Assembly: GCF_001742165.1 (NCBI RefSeq) | Contig: NZ_CP016443.1 | Span: forward strand, 1,116,001 to 1,180,000 | Reading direction: 5' to 3' | Source of the DNA: Burkholderia stabilis | GTDB taxonomy: Bacteria; Pseudomonadota; Gammaproteobacteria; Burkholderiales; Burkholderiaceae | Length of the DNA stretch: 64,000 nt | Part shown: in pieces, positions 53,297 through 63,402 of the stretch | Numbering within the stretch: the first letter of the stretch is position 1 | Layout: each line of letters starts with the position of its first letter | Notes under the pieces: generated by a model | Seen by the model: the letters and a program-made list of their open reading frames with translations, nothing else | Told to the model about the DNA's origin: nothing | Databases searched by the model: none | Made by a program: the position numbers and the translations under genes

Positions 53297-55978
53297 ATGA
53301 CCGCACCTCTCGCGCTACCCGACATCGACCCGCAGGAAACCCGCGAATGGATCGATGCGCTCGAATCCGTGATCGCCCTCGAAGGCCGCCCGCGCGCGCA
53401 CTACCTGCTCGACCAGCTCGCCGATCTCGACGCGGCCCGCCACGGCGACCTGCACGGCCGCGTGACGACCGCCTACGTGAACACCGTGCCGCGCGAGCGG
53501 CAGCCGGCCTACCCGGGCGATCTCGCGCTCGAGCGGCGCCTGAACGCGATGATCCGCTGGAACGCGATGGTGATGGTGCTGCGCGCCGGCCGGCATTCGA
53601 ACGTCGGCGGCCACATCGCGACCTACCAGTCGGCCGCCGTACTGTACGACGTCGGCTTCGATCATTTCTTCCGCGGCCGCACCGATGCTTTCGACGGCGA
53701 CATGGTCTACATCCAGGGGCATTCGGCGCCCGGCATCTACGGCCGTGCGTATCTGGAAGGCCGCATCACGGACGCGCAGCTCGACAACTTCCGCCGCGAG
53801 ACCGGCCGTGAAGCGGGACGTGACGGGCTGTCGTCGTATCCGCATCCGCGCCTGATGCCGGATTTCTGGCAATTCCCCACCGTGTCGATGGGGCTCGGGC
53901 CGCTCACGGCCGCCTATCAGGCGCGCTTCATGCGCTACCTCGAATATCGCGGACTGAAAGCGCATCAGGGCCGCAAGGTCTGGGCGTTTCTCGGCGACGG
54001 CGAAATGGACCAGCCCGAATCGCTCGCCGCGATCTCGCTCGCCGGGCGCGAGCGGCTCGACAACCTGATCTTCGTCGTCAACTGCAACCTGCAACGTCTC
54101 GACGGCCCCGTGCGCGGCAACGGCAAGGTGATCCAGGAACTGGAAGGCACGTTCCGCGCGGCGGGCTGGAACGTCGTCAAGGTGATCTGGGGCGGCGGCT
54201 GGGATCGCCTGCTCGAACGCGACACGACCGGCCTGCTGCGCCAGCGCATGATGGAATGCGTCGACGGCGACTACCAGACCTTCAAGTCGCAGAGCGGCGC
54301 ATACGTGCGTGAGCATTTCTTCGGCAAGTATCCGGAATTGCTTGAACTCGTCGCCGATCTTTCCGACGACGACATCTGGAAACTGGCGCGCGGCGGCCAC
54401 GATCCGGAAAAGGTCCATGCGGCCTACGCGCAGGCGATGCGCGCGGACGGACGGCCGACCGTCGTGCTCGCGAAAACGGTCAAGGGCTTCGGGATGGGCG
54501 AAGCCGGCGAAGGCCAGAACGTGAACCACCAGTTGAAGAAGATGAGCGCGGACGCCGTGCGCGCGTTCCGCGACCGCTTCGCGCTGCCGGTCAGCGACGC
54601 GCAGCTCGACGAACTGCCCTATCTGAAGCCCGAGCCGGGCAGCGCCGAAGCGCGTTACTTCGCCGAGCGCCGCGCGGCGCTCGGCGGCCACGTGCCGGCC
54701 CGCTTCAGCCGCGTCGAGCCGCTGCCGGTGCCGCCGCTCGCCGCATTCGACGGCCAGCTCAGGAGCAGCGGTGAACGCGGGCTGTCGACGACGATGGCGT
54801 TCGTGCGCATCCTCACCACGCTGCTGAAGGACCCGGACCTCGGCAAGCTCGTCGTGCCGATCGTGCCGGACGAATCGCGTACGTTCGGGATGGAAGGCCT
54901 GTTCCGCCAGATCGGCATCCATTCGCATCTCGGCCAGCTCTATACGCCGCAGGATGCCGGCCAGCTCAGCTACTACAAGGAAGCGAAGGACGGCCAGATC
55001 CTGCAGGAAGGGATCAACGAATCGGGCGCGATCGCATCGTGGATCGCGGCCGGCACCGCATACAGCAACCACGGCCTGCCGGCGATTCCGTTCTACATCT
55101 TCTATTCGATGTTCGGGCTGCAGCGTGTCGGCGATCTCGCGTGGGCGGCCGGCGACGCGCGCACGCGCGGTTTCCTGCTCGGCGCGACGTCGGGCCGCAC
55201 GACGCTGATGGGTGAAGGGTTGCAGCACAACGACGGACACAGCCACGTGTTGTCGTCGGTGATCCCGAACTGCGTGTCGTACGACCCGACCTATGCGTAC
55301 GAGCTCGCGGTGATCGTGCGCGACGGCCTGCGGCGGATGTTCGCGGAACAGGAGGACATCTACTACTACATCACGTTGCTCAACGAGAACTACCCGCACC
55401 CGGCGCTGCCCGACGGCGCGGAAGCCGGCATTCTCAAGGGTCTCTATCTGCTGCGCGACAGCGCGGTGCGCACCGATGCGCCGCACGTGCAACTGATGGG
55501 CAGCGGCGCGATCCTGCGCGAAGTGCTCGCCGCGAGCGACCTGCTCGCGCAGGACTTCGGCGTGTCGAGCGACGTGTGGAGCGCGACGAGCCTGACCGAG
55601 CTGCGCCGCGACGGGCTCGCCGCGGAACGCTGGAACCTGCTGCATCCGGACGCGTCGCCGCGCGTGCCGTATGTGCAGCAATGCCTCGACGGGCGTACGG
55701 GGCCGGTGGTCGTCGCGACCGATTACATGAAGATCGTCGGCGACCAGATCCGCGCGTTCGTCGACGGCCGGCGCTTCGTGTCGCTCGGCGCCGACGGCTT
55801 CGGCCGCTCGGATACACGCGAAGCGCTGCGCACGTTCTTCGAGGTCGACCGGCACTTCATCGTGATCGCCGCGCTGAAGGCGCTCGCCGATGAAGGCGCG
55901 ATGCCTCGCGCGCGGGTCGGCGAAGCCATCCGGCGTTACGGCATCGACATCGGCAAGATCGATCCGGCGACGGTGTAG
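53297..55978 (+). CDS. Homodimeric 2-oxoacid dehydrogenase E1 (AceE/MdeB type)
   Basis: An 893-residue protein from ATG 53297. It has the thiamine-diphosphate motif GDGEMDQPESLAAISLAGRERLDNLIFVVNCNLQRLDG, KTVKGFGMGEAGEGQNVNHQLKK, the transketolase pyrimidine domain around RTFGMEGLFRQIGIHSHLGQLYTPQD, and the catalytic loop LMGEGLQHNDGHSHVL. It decarboxylates a 2-oxoacid and passes the acyl group to a lipoyl E2. No E2 or E3 is adjacent, so it must use subunits encoded elsewhere. MdeB-type enzymes with this layout handle 2-oxobutyrate from methionine. MarR regulation points to stress or substrate induction; it is probably a second copy besides the housekeeping AceE. Confidence 0.88.
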   Translation: MTAPLALPDIDPQETREWIDALESVIALEGRPRAHYLLDQLADLDAARHGDLHGRVTTAYVNTVPRERQPAYPGDLALERRLNAMIRWNAMVMVLRAGRHSNVGGHIATYQSAAVLYDVGFDHFFRGRTDAFDGDMVYIQGHSAPGIYGRAYLEGRITDAQLDNFRRETGREAGRDGLSSYPHPRLMPDFWQFPTVSMGLGPLTAAYQARFMRYLEYRGLKAHQGRKVWAFLGDGEMDQPESLAAISLAGRERLDNLIFVVNCNLQRLDGPVRGNGKVIQELEGTFRAAGWNVVKVIWGGGWDRLLERDTTGLLRQRMMECVDGDYQTFKSQSGAYVREHFFGKYPELLELVADLSDDDIWKLARGGHDPEKVHAAYAQAMRADGRPTVVLAKTVKGFGMGEAGEGQNVNHQLKKMSADAVRAFRDRFALPVSDAQLDELPYLKPEPGSAEARYFAERRAALGGHVPARFSRVEPLPVPPLAAFDGQLRSSGERGLSTTMAFVRILTTLLKDPDLGKLVVPIVPDESRTFGMEGLFRQIGIHSHLGQLYTPQDAGQLSYYKEAKDGQILQEGINESGAIASWIAAGTAYSNHGLPAIPFYIFYSMFGLQRVGDLAWAAGDARTRGFLLGATSGRTTLMGEGLQHNDGHSHVLSSVIPNCVSYDPTYAYELAVIVRDGLRRMFAEQEDIYYYITLLNENYPHPALPDGAEAGILKGLYLLRDSAVRTDAPHVQLMGSGAILREVLAASDLLAQDFGVSSDVWSATSLTELRRDGLAAERWNLLHPDASPRVPYVQQCLDGRTGPVVVATDYMKIVGDQIRAFVDGRRFVSLGADGFGRSDTREALRTFFEVDRHFIVIAALKALADEGAMPRARVGEAIRRYGIDIGKIDPATV

Positions 55979-56034
55979 TCGTGCGGCCGCGCGGCAGGCA
56001 TGCGCATCCAGCCTGCCGCGCAAACGCGCCCGCG

Positions 56035-57546
56035 CTATCGCCTCGACTCCGCGAGCGGGCCTTGCGCGCCCTGCCCCGTTCCCGACGGCCAGCCGCCCGC
56101 GAGCGCCTTGTACAACGCGACCGTCGACGCCGCACTGCGCATCCGCCCGTCGGCCGCCGCGTCCTGCGCCTGCAGCAGCGTCCGTTGCGCGTCGAGCACT
56201 TCGTAGTAGTCGATCGCGCCCGCCGAGAAGCGCGCCTGCGCGAGCTGCTCGGCACGCGCGCTGTCATCCGCCGCACGCACGAGGTGCGCCGTCTCGTCAC
56301 GCGTGCGCGCGACGCGCAGCAGCGCGTTCTCCGTTTCCTCCAGCGCACCGAGCACGGTCTGACGGTACTGCGCGAGCTGGCCGGCCGCTTCCGCGTCGCT
56401 CGCCGCGATCCGCGCGCGCACGCGACCGACGTCGAGGAACGACCAGTCGATGCCGAGCGCGATCAGGTTCGTATCGCTGCCCGCGCGGAAGAACCCGTAG
56501 CTGCTCGTCGCGCTGCCGAGCAACCCCGACAACGTGAAACGCGGAAACAGGTCGGCCGTCGCGACGCCGACGCGCGCGGTCGCCGCGTGCAGCCGCGCTT
56601 CGGCTGCCGCGACGTCCGGCCGCCGGCGCAACAGGTCGCCCGGCGTGCCGGGATCGATGTCGGCGGCAAGCGCCGGCAGCGGCACGGGCGTGCCCGGCGA
56701 GACGGCCGCCTTCGGCCAGTCGAAACGGCCGATCAGCGCATCCGGCGTCTGCCCGGTCAGCACCGCGAGCCGGTGCTCGTCGACGCCGATCGCCGCTTCG
56801 TACACGGCGATCCGCGACGTCGTCGATTCGTATTGCGCCCGCGCGCGCGCCGCGTCGAGCTCCGAACCGCGCCCCGCGCCGACGCGCGCATTGATCAGCG
56901 CGAGCGTCTGCTTCTGGTTGTCGGCGTTGTCGCGCGCGATCCGCAGCCGTTCCTGCGAGCCGCGCAGATCGACGTACGTGCTCGCGACCTCGCCCGCGAT
57001 CGCGACGCGCACCGCGCGCACGTCCGCCGCACTCGCCGCCGTTTCCGCGCGCTGCGATTCGATCGAGCGCCGCACGCGGCCGAACAGGTCGAGTTCCCAT
57101 GCGGCATTGATCCCGATGCTGGACGTCGGATTATCGCGCTGGCTGCGCGGCGCGCCGAACGCCTGGTCCTTGCTCATCAGCTGATGGCCGATCTGGCCGC
57201 TCGCGGTAATCGTCGGAAAGCGGTCGAACGTCGCCTGCGACAGCAGCGCGTTCGATGCGTCATAGCGCGACACGGCGACCTGCAGATCCTGGTTCGCCGC
57301 GAGCGCCGCGTCGATCAACTGCGTCAGCGCCGGATCGCCGAAGCCGCGCCAGAAAGCGGCATCGGCATCGGCCGACACATCGGGCGGCGTATCGGACGGC
57401 GACGCGTCGCGCTGCGTCGCCGGATGTTCGTCGCGCGCGAACCGCACGGCGCTCGCCGTGTCGGGTCGCTTGAAATCAGGGCCGACCGCGCAGGCGGCCA
57501 GCGTCACCGACATCGCGAGCGCGGAAAGACGGAAAGCGGCGCTCAT
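56035..57546 (-). CDS. Outer-membrane factor of an RND pump (OprM/OprN-type lipoprotein)
   Basis: A 503-residue protein from ATG 57546. The signal ends at the lipobox TLAAC; CAVGPDFKRPDT is the standard NodT/OprM start. It has two OEP repeats (FGDPALTQLIDAALAANQDLQVAVSRYDASNALL and the RRPDVAAAEARLHAATARVGVATADLFPRFTLSG signature). Its ATG overlaps the stop of the RND gene (ATGA). It forms the outer-membrane duct. Confidence 0.92.
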   Translation of the reverse strand: MSAAFRLSALAMSVTLAACAVGPDFKRPDTASAVRFARDEHPATQRDASPSDTPPDVSADADAAFWRGFGDPALTQLIDAALAANQDLQVAVSRYDASNALLSQATFDRFPTITASGQIGHQLMSKDQAFGAPRSQRDNPTSSIGINAAWELDLFGRVRRSIESQRAETAASAADVRAVRVAIAGEVASTYVDLRGSQERLRIARDNADNQKQTLALINARVGAGRGSELDAARARAQYESTTSRIAVYEAAIGVDEHRLAVLTGQTPDALIGRFDWPKAAVSPGTPVPLPALAADIDPGTPGDLLRRRPDVAAAEARLHAATARVGVATADLFPRFTLSGLLGSATSSYGFFRAGSDTNLIALGIDWSFLDVGRVRARIAASDAEAAGQLAQYRQTVLGALEETENALLRVARTRDETAHLVRAADDSARAEQLAQARFSAGAIDYYEVLDAQRTLLQAQDAAADGRMRSAASTVALYKALAGGWPSGTGQGAQGPLAESRR

Positions 57547-60500
57547 CGGTTTTCTCCTTCGAGGGTGCCGTGCTGTTCGCTCCACACGGCCGGCGTGCCG
57601 CCCGCGAGCTTGCGGATCGCCACATAGAACACGGGCGTCAGGAACAGCCCGAACAGCGTGACGCCGAGCATCCCCGCGAACACGGTGACGCCGGTGGCCG
57701 CACGCACTTCGCTGCCCGCGCCGCTGCCGATCAACAGCGGCACCGAGCCCGCGATGAACGCGACCGACGTCATCACGATCGGGCGCAGCCGCAGCTTGCA
57801 CGCTTCGAGCGCGGCTTCGATCACGCCCTTGCCCTGGATTTCGAGCTCGCGCGCGAACTCGACGATCAGGATCGCGTTCTTGCATGCGAGCCCCATCAGC
57901 ACGACCAGGCCGACCTGCACGAACACGTTGTTGTCGCCGCCGGACAGCCATACACCGAACAGCGCCGCGCACATGCACACCGGCACGATCAGGATCACCG
58001 CGAGCGGCAGCGTCCAGCTCTCGTACAGCGAGGCCAGCACGAGAAACACGAGCATCACCGCGAGCGGGAACACGACGATCGCCGCGTTGCTCTGCGTGAC
58101 CTGCTGGTAGCTGAGGTCGGTCCATTCGAGCGTGATGCCGGGCGGCAGCACCTCCTTCGCGATCTGCTGGAGCTTCGCGATCGCCTGCGACGACGACATC
58201 ACCTTCGGATCGGCGTCGCCGATCAGGTCGGCAGCCGGATAGCCGTTGTAGCGGACCACCGGGTCGGGCCCGTACGCGGGCCCGACCGTCACCATCGAGC
58301 CGATCGGCACCATCTCGCCCTTCGCGTTGCGCGTGCGCAGGTTCGCGATGTCGGCGGCCGTCTGCCGGTGGCCGGCGTCGGCTTGCGCCATCACGCGGTA
58401 CACACGGCCGAACACGTTGAAGTCGTTCACGTACATCGAGCCGAGATACACCTGCAGCGTATTGAACAGGTCGGTCAGCGCGACACCCTGCGCCTTCGCC
58501 TTCAGCCGGTCGACCTTCACCTCGAGCTGCGGAATGTTCGCCTGGTACGAGCTGACCGGGTAGCTCATCCCTGGCGTCTTCGCGACCGCCGCCTGGAACG
58601 CCGTGAGCGCGTTCTGCAATGCGCCGTAGCCGAGCCCGCCGCGATCCTCCAGGTACAGCGAATAACCTGAACCATTGCCGAGGCCCTGGATCGGCGGCGG
58701 CATCAACGCATAGGTGATGCCGCCGCCGATCGCCGCGAAACGCGCGTTCAGGTCCGCGTTGATCTGCGCGGCGCTGCGATGACGCTGGTCGAACGGCTTC
58801 AGGATCACGTACGAGTTCGTGATGTTCGGCGTGTTCACGCCCTGCAGCGCGTTCAGCCCCGCGAACGCCGGCACCATCTCGACGCCATCGGTGCCGAGCG
58901 CGATCTTCGTCATCTGCTCGGTCACGGCGCTCGTGCGCGAGAGCGACGCGCCTTCCGGCAGCTTCGCGCCGGCGAACAGGTAAAGCTTGTCCTGCACGGG
59001 GATGAAGCCGCCCGGCACCGCGTTGAACAGCAGCGCGGTCGCCGCGAGCAGCGCCGCATAGACCGCGAACACCACGCCGCGCTTCTTCAGCGTGCGGCCG
59101 ACGACGCCGTGATAGCGATCGGAGCTGCGCTCGAAGAAGCGGTTGAACGGATGGAACAGCCAGCCGAATGCGCGGTCGAGCGCGCGCGTGAGCGCATCCT
59201 TCGGCGCGCCGTGCGGACGCAGCAGCTTCGCGGCGAGCGCGGGCGACAGCGTCAGCGAGTTGATCGCGGAGATCACCGTCGAGATCGCGATCGTCACTGC
59301 GAACTGCCTGTAGAACTGGCCCGTGACGCCCGACATGAACGCCATCGGCACGAACACCGCGCACAGCACGAGCGCAATCGCGACGATCGGCCCCGACACC
59401 TCGCGCATCGCCTGGTGCGCGGCGTCGCGCGGGCTCAACCCTTGCGCGATGTTGCGCTCGACGTTCTCGACGACGACGATCGCATCGTCGACGACGATCC
59501 CGATCGCGAGCACGAGCCCGAACAGCGTCAGCGTGTTGATCGAATAGCCGAGCAGATGGAGAAACGCGAACGTGCCGACCACCGATACCGGCACCGCGAC
59601 GAGCGGAATGATCGATGCGCGCCAGGTCTGCAGGAACAGGATCACGACGAGCACGACCAGCACCACCGCTTCGATCAGCGTGTGCTGCACCGCGCGGATC
59701 GATTCGCGCACGAACACCGTCGGGTCCCACACGGGGCGGTACGCGACGCCGGGCGGGAACCGTTTCGACAGTTCATCGAGCTTCGCGTACACGGCCTTCG
59801 CGACGTCGAGCGCGTTCGCGCCCGGCGACAGGAAAATGCCGACCACGGCCGAATGCTTGTCGTTGAAATACGAGCGCAGCGTGTAGTCGCCCGCGCCGAG
59901 CTCGATGCGCGCGACGTCGGACAGCTTCACGACCTGGCCGTCGTCGCCGTTGCGCAGCACGATGTCGCTGAACTCCTGCACCGTGCGCAGGCGGCCGCGC
60001 ACGTTGATCGACACGAGGAAATCGTGCGCCTTCGGCGACGGCTCCGCGCCGAGCTGGCCGGCCGACACCTGCACGTTCTGCTCGCGCACGGCCGCGATCA
60101 CGTCGCTGGCGGTCAGCCCGCGCGATGCAAGCCGGTTCGGGTCGAGCCACAGCCGCATCGCGTAGTCGCCGGAGCCGTACACGCCGACGTCGCCGATGCC
60201 GGTGAGCCGCGACAGCTCGTCCTTCACGTGCAACGTCAGGTAGTTGCGCAGGTACAGCGAATCGCGGCTGTTGTCCGGCGAATAGAGGCTCACGTACATC
60301 AGCGGCGTCGGCGACTGCTTCTGCGTGGTCACGCCGTACTGGCGCACCTCGTCGGGCAGGCGCGACAGCGCCTGGCTCACGCGGTTCTGCACGCGCACGG
60401 CGGCCGTGTCGGGATCGACGCCCTGCAGGAACGTGACGACCACCTGCAGGCTGCCGTCCGACCCGGCGACCGACTTCATGTACATGATGCCTTCGACGCC

Positions 60501-60716
60501 GTTGATCGCCTCTTCCAGCGGTTCGGCGACCGATTCGGCGATTTCCTTCGGGTTCGCACCCGGGTACGTCGCGCGCACGACGACGCTCGGCGGCACGACT
60601 TCCGGGTATTCGCCGGCCGGCAGCATCGGAATCGAGATCAGGCCGATCGCGAAGATGACGATCGACAGCACGACCGCGAAGATCGGCCGGTCGATGAAGA
60701 ATCGGGAGAAATCCAT
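57543..60716 (-). CDS. RND inner-membrane multidrug transporter (HAE1 family)
   Basis: A 1,057-residue protein with the MDFSRFFIDRPIFAVVLSIVIFAIGLISIPMLPAGEYP start typical of MexF/AcrB relatives. The proton-relay aspartates are in LAIGIVVDDAIVVVENVERN and the partner lysine in GLACKNAILIVEFA. Two large periplasmic loops and 12 helices are present. The substrate is unknown, but control by SoxR suggests redox-active compounds such as phenazines or quinones. It lies 13 bases after the adaptor gene. Confidence 0.94.
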   Translation of the reverse strand: MDFSRFFIDRPIFAVVLSIVIFAIGLISIPMLPAGEYPEVVPPSVVVRATYPGANPKEIAESVAEPLEEAINGVEGIMYMKSVAGSDGSLQVVVTFLQGVDPDTAAVRVQNRVSQALSRLPDEVRQYGVTTQKQSPTPLMYVSLYSPDNSRDSLYLRNYLTLHVKDELSRLTGIGDVGVYGSGDYAMRLWLDPNRLASRGLTASDVIAAVREQNVQVSAGQLGAEPSPKAHDFLVSINVRGRLRTVQEFSDIVLRNGDDGQVVKLSDVARIELGAGDYTLRSYFNDKHSAVVGIFLSPGANALDVAKAVYAKLDELSKRFPPGVAYRPVWDPTVFVRESIRAVQHTLIEAVVLVVLVVILFLQTWRASIIPLVAVPVSVVGTFAFLHLLGYSINTLTLFGLVLAIGIVVDDAIVVVENVERNIAQGLSPRDAAHQAMREVSGPIVAIALVLCAVFVPMAFMSGVTGQFYRQFAVTIAISTVISAINSLTLSPALAAKLLRPHGAPKDALTRALDRAFGWLFHPFNRFFERSSDRYHGVVGRTLKKRGVVFAVYAALLAATALLFNAVPGGFIPVQDKLYLFAGAKLPEGASLSRTSAVTEQMTKIALGTDGVEMVPAFAGLNALQGVNTPNITNSYVILKPFDQRHRSAAQINADLNARFAAIGGGITYALMPPPIQGLGNGSGYSLYLEDRGGLGYGALQNALTAFQAAVAKTPGMSYPVSSYQANIPQLEVKVDRLKAKAQGVALTDLFNTLQVYLGSMYVNDFNVFGRVYRVMAQADAGHRQTAADIANLRTRNAKGEMVPIGSMVTVGPAYGPDPVVRYNGYPAADLIGDADPKVMSSSQAIAKLQQIAKEVLPPGITLEWTDLSYQQVTQSNAAIVVFPLAVMLVFLVLASLYESWTLPLAVILIVPVCMCAALFGVWLSGGDNNVFVQVGLVVLMGLACKNAILIVEFARELEIQGKGVIEAALEACKLRLRPIVMTSVAFIAGSVPLLIGSGAGSEVRAATGVTVFAGMLGVTLFGLFLTPVFYVAIRKLAGGTPAVWSEQHGTLEGENR

Positions 60717-60729
60717 TACATGTCTCCCG

Positions 60730-61956
60730 TTATTGCGCGGCCGGCGCGGTGGCGTCGGCTACGGCCTGCGCGCCGCCAGCGGCGCCGGTGCCGGCGTCGT
60801 TGCCCGTTCCGGCGTCGGCGCGCGCGGGCAGCGCCTTCGGCTTCACCTGCGCGCCCGGGTAGTAGATCCGCTGCATGCCGTCGACCACCACGCGGTCGCC
60901 CGCCTGCAGCCCCTTCTCGACGATCCGCTCGCCTTCCAGCTCGCGGCCGATCGTCACGTCGCGGCGCAGCGCCTTGTCGCCGGGGCCGATCACGTACACG
61001 TACTTGCGGTCCTGGTCGGTCAGCACGGCCTTGTCGTCGACGAGCATCGCATCCTGGTCGCGGCCGCTGACGAGCTGCACGCGCGCATAGAGCCCCGGCG
61101 TGAACGTGTGATCCGCATTCGTCAGCCGCACGCGCGCGCGGATCGTGCCGGTTTGCGGATCGAGCCGGTTGTCGAGGAAATCGACGGTGCCCGCGTGCGG
61201 GAAGCCCGTCTCGTTCGCGAGGCCCACGCGCACCGGATCGGCGCCGATCGCGCGATGCTTCGGATCGGCGCGCCGCGCGTTGTAGCGCAGATAGCTCTGT
61301 TCGTCGCAATCGAAATACACGTAGACGGGGTCCTGCGACACGACGGTCGTCAGCAGCGTATCGTCCGCGCGCGCCAGGTTGCCGACGGTCGCGATCGCAC
61401 GGCCGACGCGGCCCGCGATCGGCGCACGCACTTCGGTGAAACCGAGATTGAGCTTCGCGTCGGCGACGGCCGCGTCGGCCGCCTGCAGATCCGCGCGGGC
61501 CTGCTCGGCGGTGGCGCGCGCGTTGTCGAGTTCTTCCTGCGACGTCGCATGCGCATCGATCAGCGTCTGCACGCGCTTGAGCTGCACGTTCGCGAGGCTC
61601 GCGGCCGCGCGGGCCCGCTGCAGCTGCGCGTTTGCGCGGTCGAGCGCGATCCGGTACGGGCGCGGGTCGATCTCGAACAACAATGCGCCCTGCGCGACGA
61701 GGTCGCCCTCCTTGTACGCGACACGCTGAAGATAGCCGCTCACACGCGGCCGCAGTTCGACCGCGTCGACGGCTTCGACGCGTCCGTTGAATTCGTCCGC
61801 GAGGCGGACCGTGCGCGGCGCGACCGTTGCGACGCCGACTTCGGGAAGGGGATGGGCCGACGATGCGCCTTTGCCGTCGTGACAGCCCGACAACGCCAGC
61901 AACAGGGCACAGGCCGCGCCCAAAGGCGACGTCCTGCGTAGGGATAAGGAGAGCAT
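60730..61956 (-). CDS. RND periplasmic adaptor (membrane fusion protein) lipoprotein
   Basis: A 408-residue protein with signal and lipobox (LLALSGC). It has a lipoyl half (VELRPRVSGYLQRVAYKEGDLVAQGALLFEIDPRPY), a helical hairpin, then LGFTEVRAPIAGRVGRAIATVGNLA, a beta-barrel and the C-terminal barrel-proximal domain (RDVTIGRELEGERIVEKGLQAGDRVVVDGMQ). The tail is Ala/Gly-rich. It is the first gene of the pump operon, 79 bases from soxR with the SoxR box between. Confidence 0.93.
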   Translation of the reverse strand: MLSLSLRRTSPLGAACALLLALSGCHDGKGASSAHPLPEVGVATVAPRTVRLADEFNGRVEAVDAVELRPRVSGYLQRVAYKEGDLVAQGALLFEIDPRPYRIALDRANAQLQRARAAASLANVQLKRVQTLIDAHATSQEELDNARATAEQARADLQAADAAVADAKLNLGFTEVRAPIAGRVGRAIATVGNLARADDTLLTTVVSQDPVYVYFDCDEQSYLRYNARRADPKHRAIGADPVRVGLANETGFPHAGTVDFLDNRLDPQTGTIRARVRLTNADHTFTPGLYARVQLVSGRDQDAMLVDDKAVLTDQDRKYVYVIGPGDKALRRDVTIGRELEGERIVEKGLQAGDRVVVDGMQRIYYPGAQVKPKALPARADAGTGNDAGTGAAGGAQAVADATAPAAQ

Positions 61957-61996
61957 GATGCCTCGCGACGGGTTAAACTGCCGCGTAGCATAAAAG

Positions 61997-62012
61997 TTGA
62001 AGTTAACTTCAA
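61997..62012. promoter_or_regulatory. SoxR box between the RND operon and soxR
   Basis: TTGAAGTTAACTTCAA is a perfect 16-bp palindrome sharing the AAGTTAACTT core of the known soxS operator. It is centred 49 bases from the pump start and 32 bases from soxR, in a place suited to control both. Confidence 0.8.
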
Positions 62013-62035
62013 GTCAAGCTTTCCCGGAGGGCGTC

Positions 62036-62515
62036 ATGGGTATCCAGGAAACCCCGCAATGGCCGCTGATGTCGATTCGCGAAGTGGCCGCGCGCAGCGG
62101 CGTGCCGGCGTCGACGTTGCGCTTCTACGAAACGCGCGGGCTCATCAAGTCGCACCGCAACGGGTCGAGCCACCGCCACTATTCGCGCGCGGTGCTGCGG
62201 CTGATAGCGTTCATCGTGTTCGCACAGAAGATCGGCTATTCGCTCGACGAGATCGCCGAGCAGCTCGTCAGCCTGCCGGAAGACACCGCGCCGAGCAACA
62301 AGGACTGGCAACGGCTGTCGCGCGGCTGGAAGCAGCGCGTCGCGAACCGGATCGAAGAGTTGCAGCGGCTCTACATCAATCTCGACGAGTGCATCGGCTG
62401 CGGCTGCCTGTCGCTGAAGCGCTGCAAGCTGACCAACCCGGAAGACCGCGCGGGCCGCAACGGGCCCGGCGCGCGGCGCTGGCTCGGCGACAAGCCGCCC
62501 GCGGACCTCGAATGA
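62036..62515 (+). CDS. soxR: SoxR, [2Fe-2S] redox-sensing MerR-family activator
   Basis: A 159-residue protein from ATG 62036 with a GGAGG ribosome-binding site. The MerR HTH is MSIREVAARSGVPASTLRFYETRGLIKSHRNGSSHRHYSRAVLRLIAFI. The iron-sulfur site is CIGCGCLSLKRC (Cys-x2-Cys-x-Cys-x5-Cys). No soxS is nearby, as usual outside enterics, where SoxR directly controls pumps and oxidoreductases. Here the divergent RND pump is the obvious target. Confidence 0.95.
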   Translation: MGIQETPQWPLMSIREVAARSGVPASTLRFYETRGLIKSHRNGSSHRHYSRAVLRLIAFIVFAQKIGYSLDEIAEQLVSLPEDTAPSNKDWQRLSRGWKQRVANRIEELQRLYINLDECIGCGCLSLKRCKLTNPEDRAGRNGPGARRWLGDKPPADLE

Positions 62516-62551
62516 CGGGCGAGCCTGCACGCGCCGCCGGCGCGGGTTGCC

Positions 62552-63313
62552 TCACCCGACGCGCCAGCCGCCGTTCACCGCGATCGTCGCGCCCGTGACG
62601 AACGACGCGCGCGGCCCGGCGAGCCACGCAACGGCATCCGCGATGTCGTCCGGATGGCCGGCGCGACCGGCCGGCGTCTGCTCGCGGATCGTCGCCGCGA
62701 TGCCCGGCGCGACGCCGCCGTCGCCGAAGAAACGTGTATCGGCAATATAACCGGGCGCGACCGTGTTGACCGTCGCGCCGCGTGGCCCGAGCTCGCGCGC
62801 GAGCGCGACGGTGAACCCTTCGACGCCTGCCTTCGCGGCCGCATACGCCAGGCCGCCCGGCAGCAGGCTGCCGGCGCGCGCCGCGATCGAGCCGATGTTC
62901 ACGATCCTCGCGGCGCGTTCGGCCAGATGCGGCAGTACGGCCAGCGTCGTCACGAACATGCTTTTCAGGTTCGCATCGAGCACGGCGTCCCAAACAGCCT
63001 CCGCCTCGCCCGCCTCCGTATCCGCGCCGACCCGGCCGGTCAGCCCTGCGTTGTTGACCAGCACGTCGATGCGCGGCCACCGCGCGACGATCGCGGCGAC
63101 GACCGCCTCCGCGTCGCGCCGCACGCTCAGGTCGCCTGCGTGCCCGATCGCCGCATCGCCGAACCGTGCGACCGCCGCCTGCAATCGCGTCACGTCGCGC
63201 CCGACGATCGCGACACGATACCCGTCCTCCACCAGCCGGCTTGCAATGGCAAAACCGATCCCGCTCGACCCGCCCGTGACGATCGCCGTGCGTTGCTGTT
63301 CGCTGCCCGTCAT
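62552..63313 (-). CDS. Short-chain dehydrogenase/reductase (SDR)
   Basis: A 253-residue classical SDR from ATG 63313. It has TGGSSGIGFAIA, NNAGLTG, the catalytic serine in IVNIGSIAARAG and Y-x3-K in LAYAAAKAGVEG, and the ending VTGATIAVNGGW. The arginine in VGRD after strand 2 suggests NADP(H). It is divergent from a LysR gene that probably controls it, and convergent with soxR. It is close in form to FabG-like and sorbose-type reductases; the substrate is unknown. Confidence 0.88.
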   Translation of the reverse strand: MTGSEQQRTAIVTGGSSGIGFAIASRLVEDGYRVAIVGRDVTRLQAAVARFGDAAIGHAGDLSVRRDAEAVVAAIVARWPRIDVLVNNAGLTGRVGADTEAGEAEAVWDAVLDANLKSMFVTTLAVLPHLAERAARIVNIGSIAARAGSLLPGGLAYAAAKAGVEGFTVALARELGPRGATVNTVAPGYIADTRFFGDGGVAPGIAATIREQTPAGRAGHPDDIADAVAWLAGPRASFVTGATIAVNGGWRVG

Positions 63314-63402
63314 GACCTGCCCTCCTGAATGTTGACGGTTGATGACAAGGGCATTCTGGGCAGCACCGGGTGATAGGTAAAATACGAATTCGATGATCCA
63401 CT

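Noticed and set aside
56035..59730. A 1,231-residue fusion at the RND locus
   Set aside because: Only the C-terminal 503 residues are real (outer-membrane factor with its own signal peptide). The rest is out of frame inside the RND gene.
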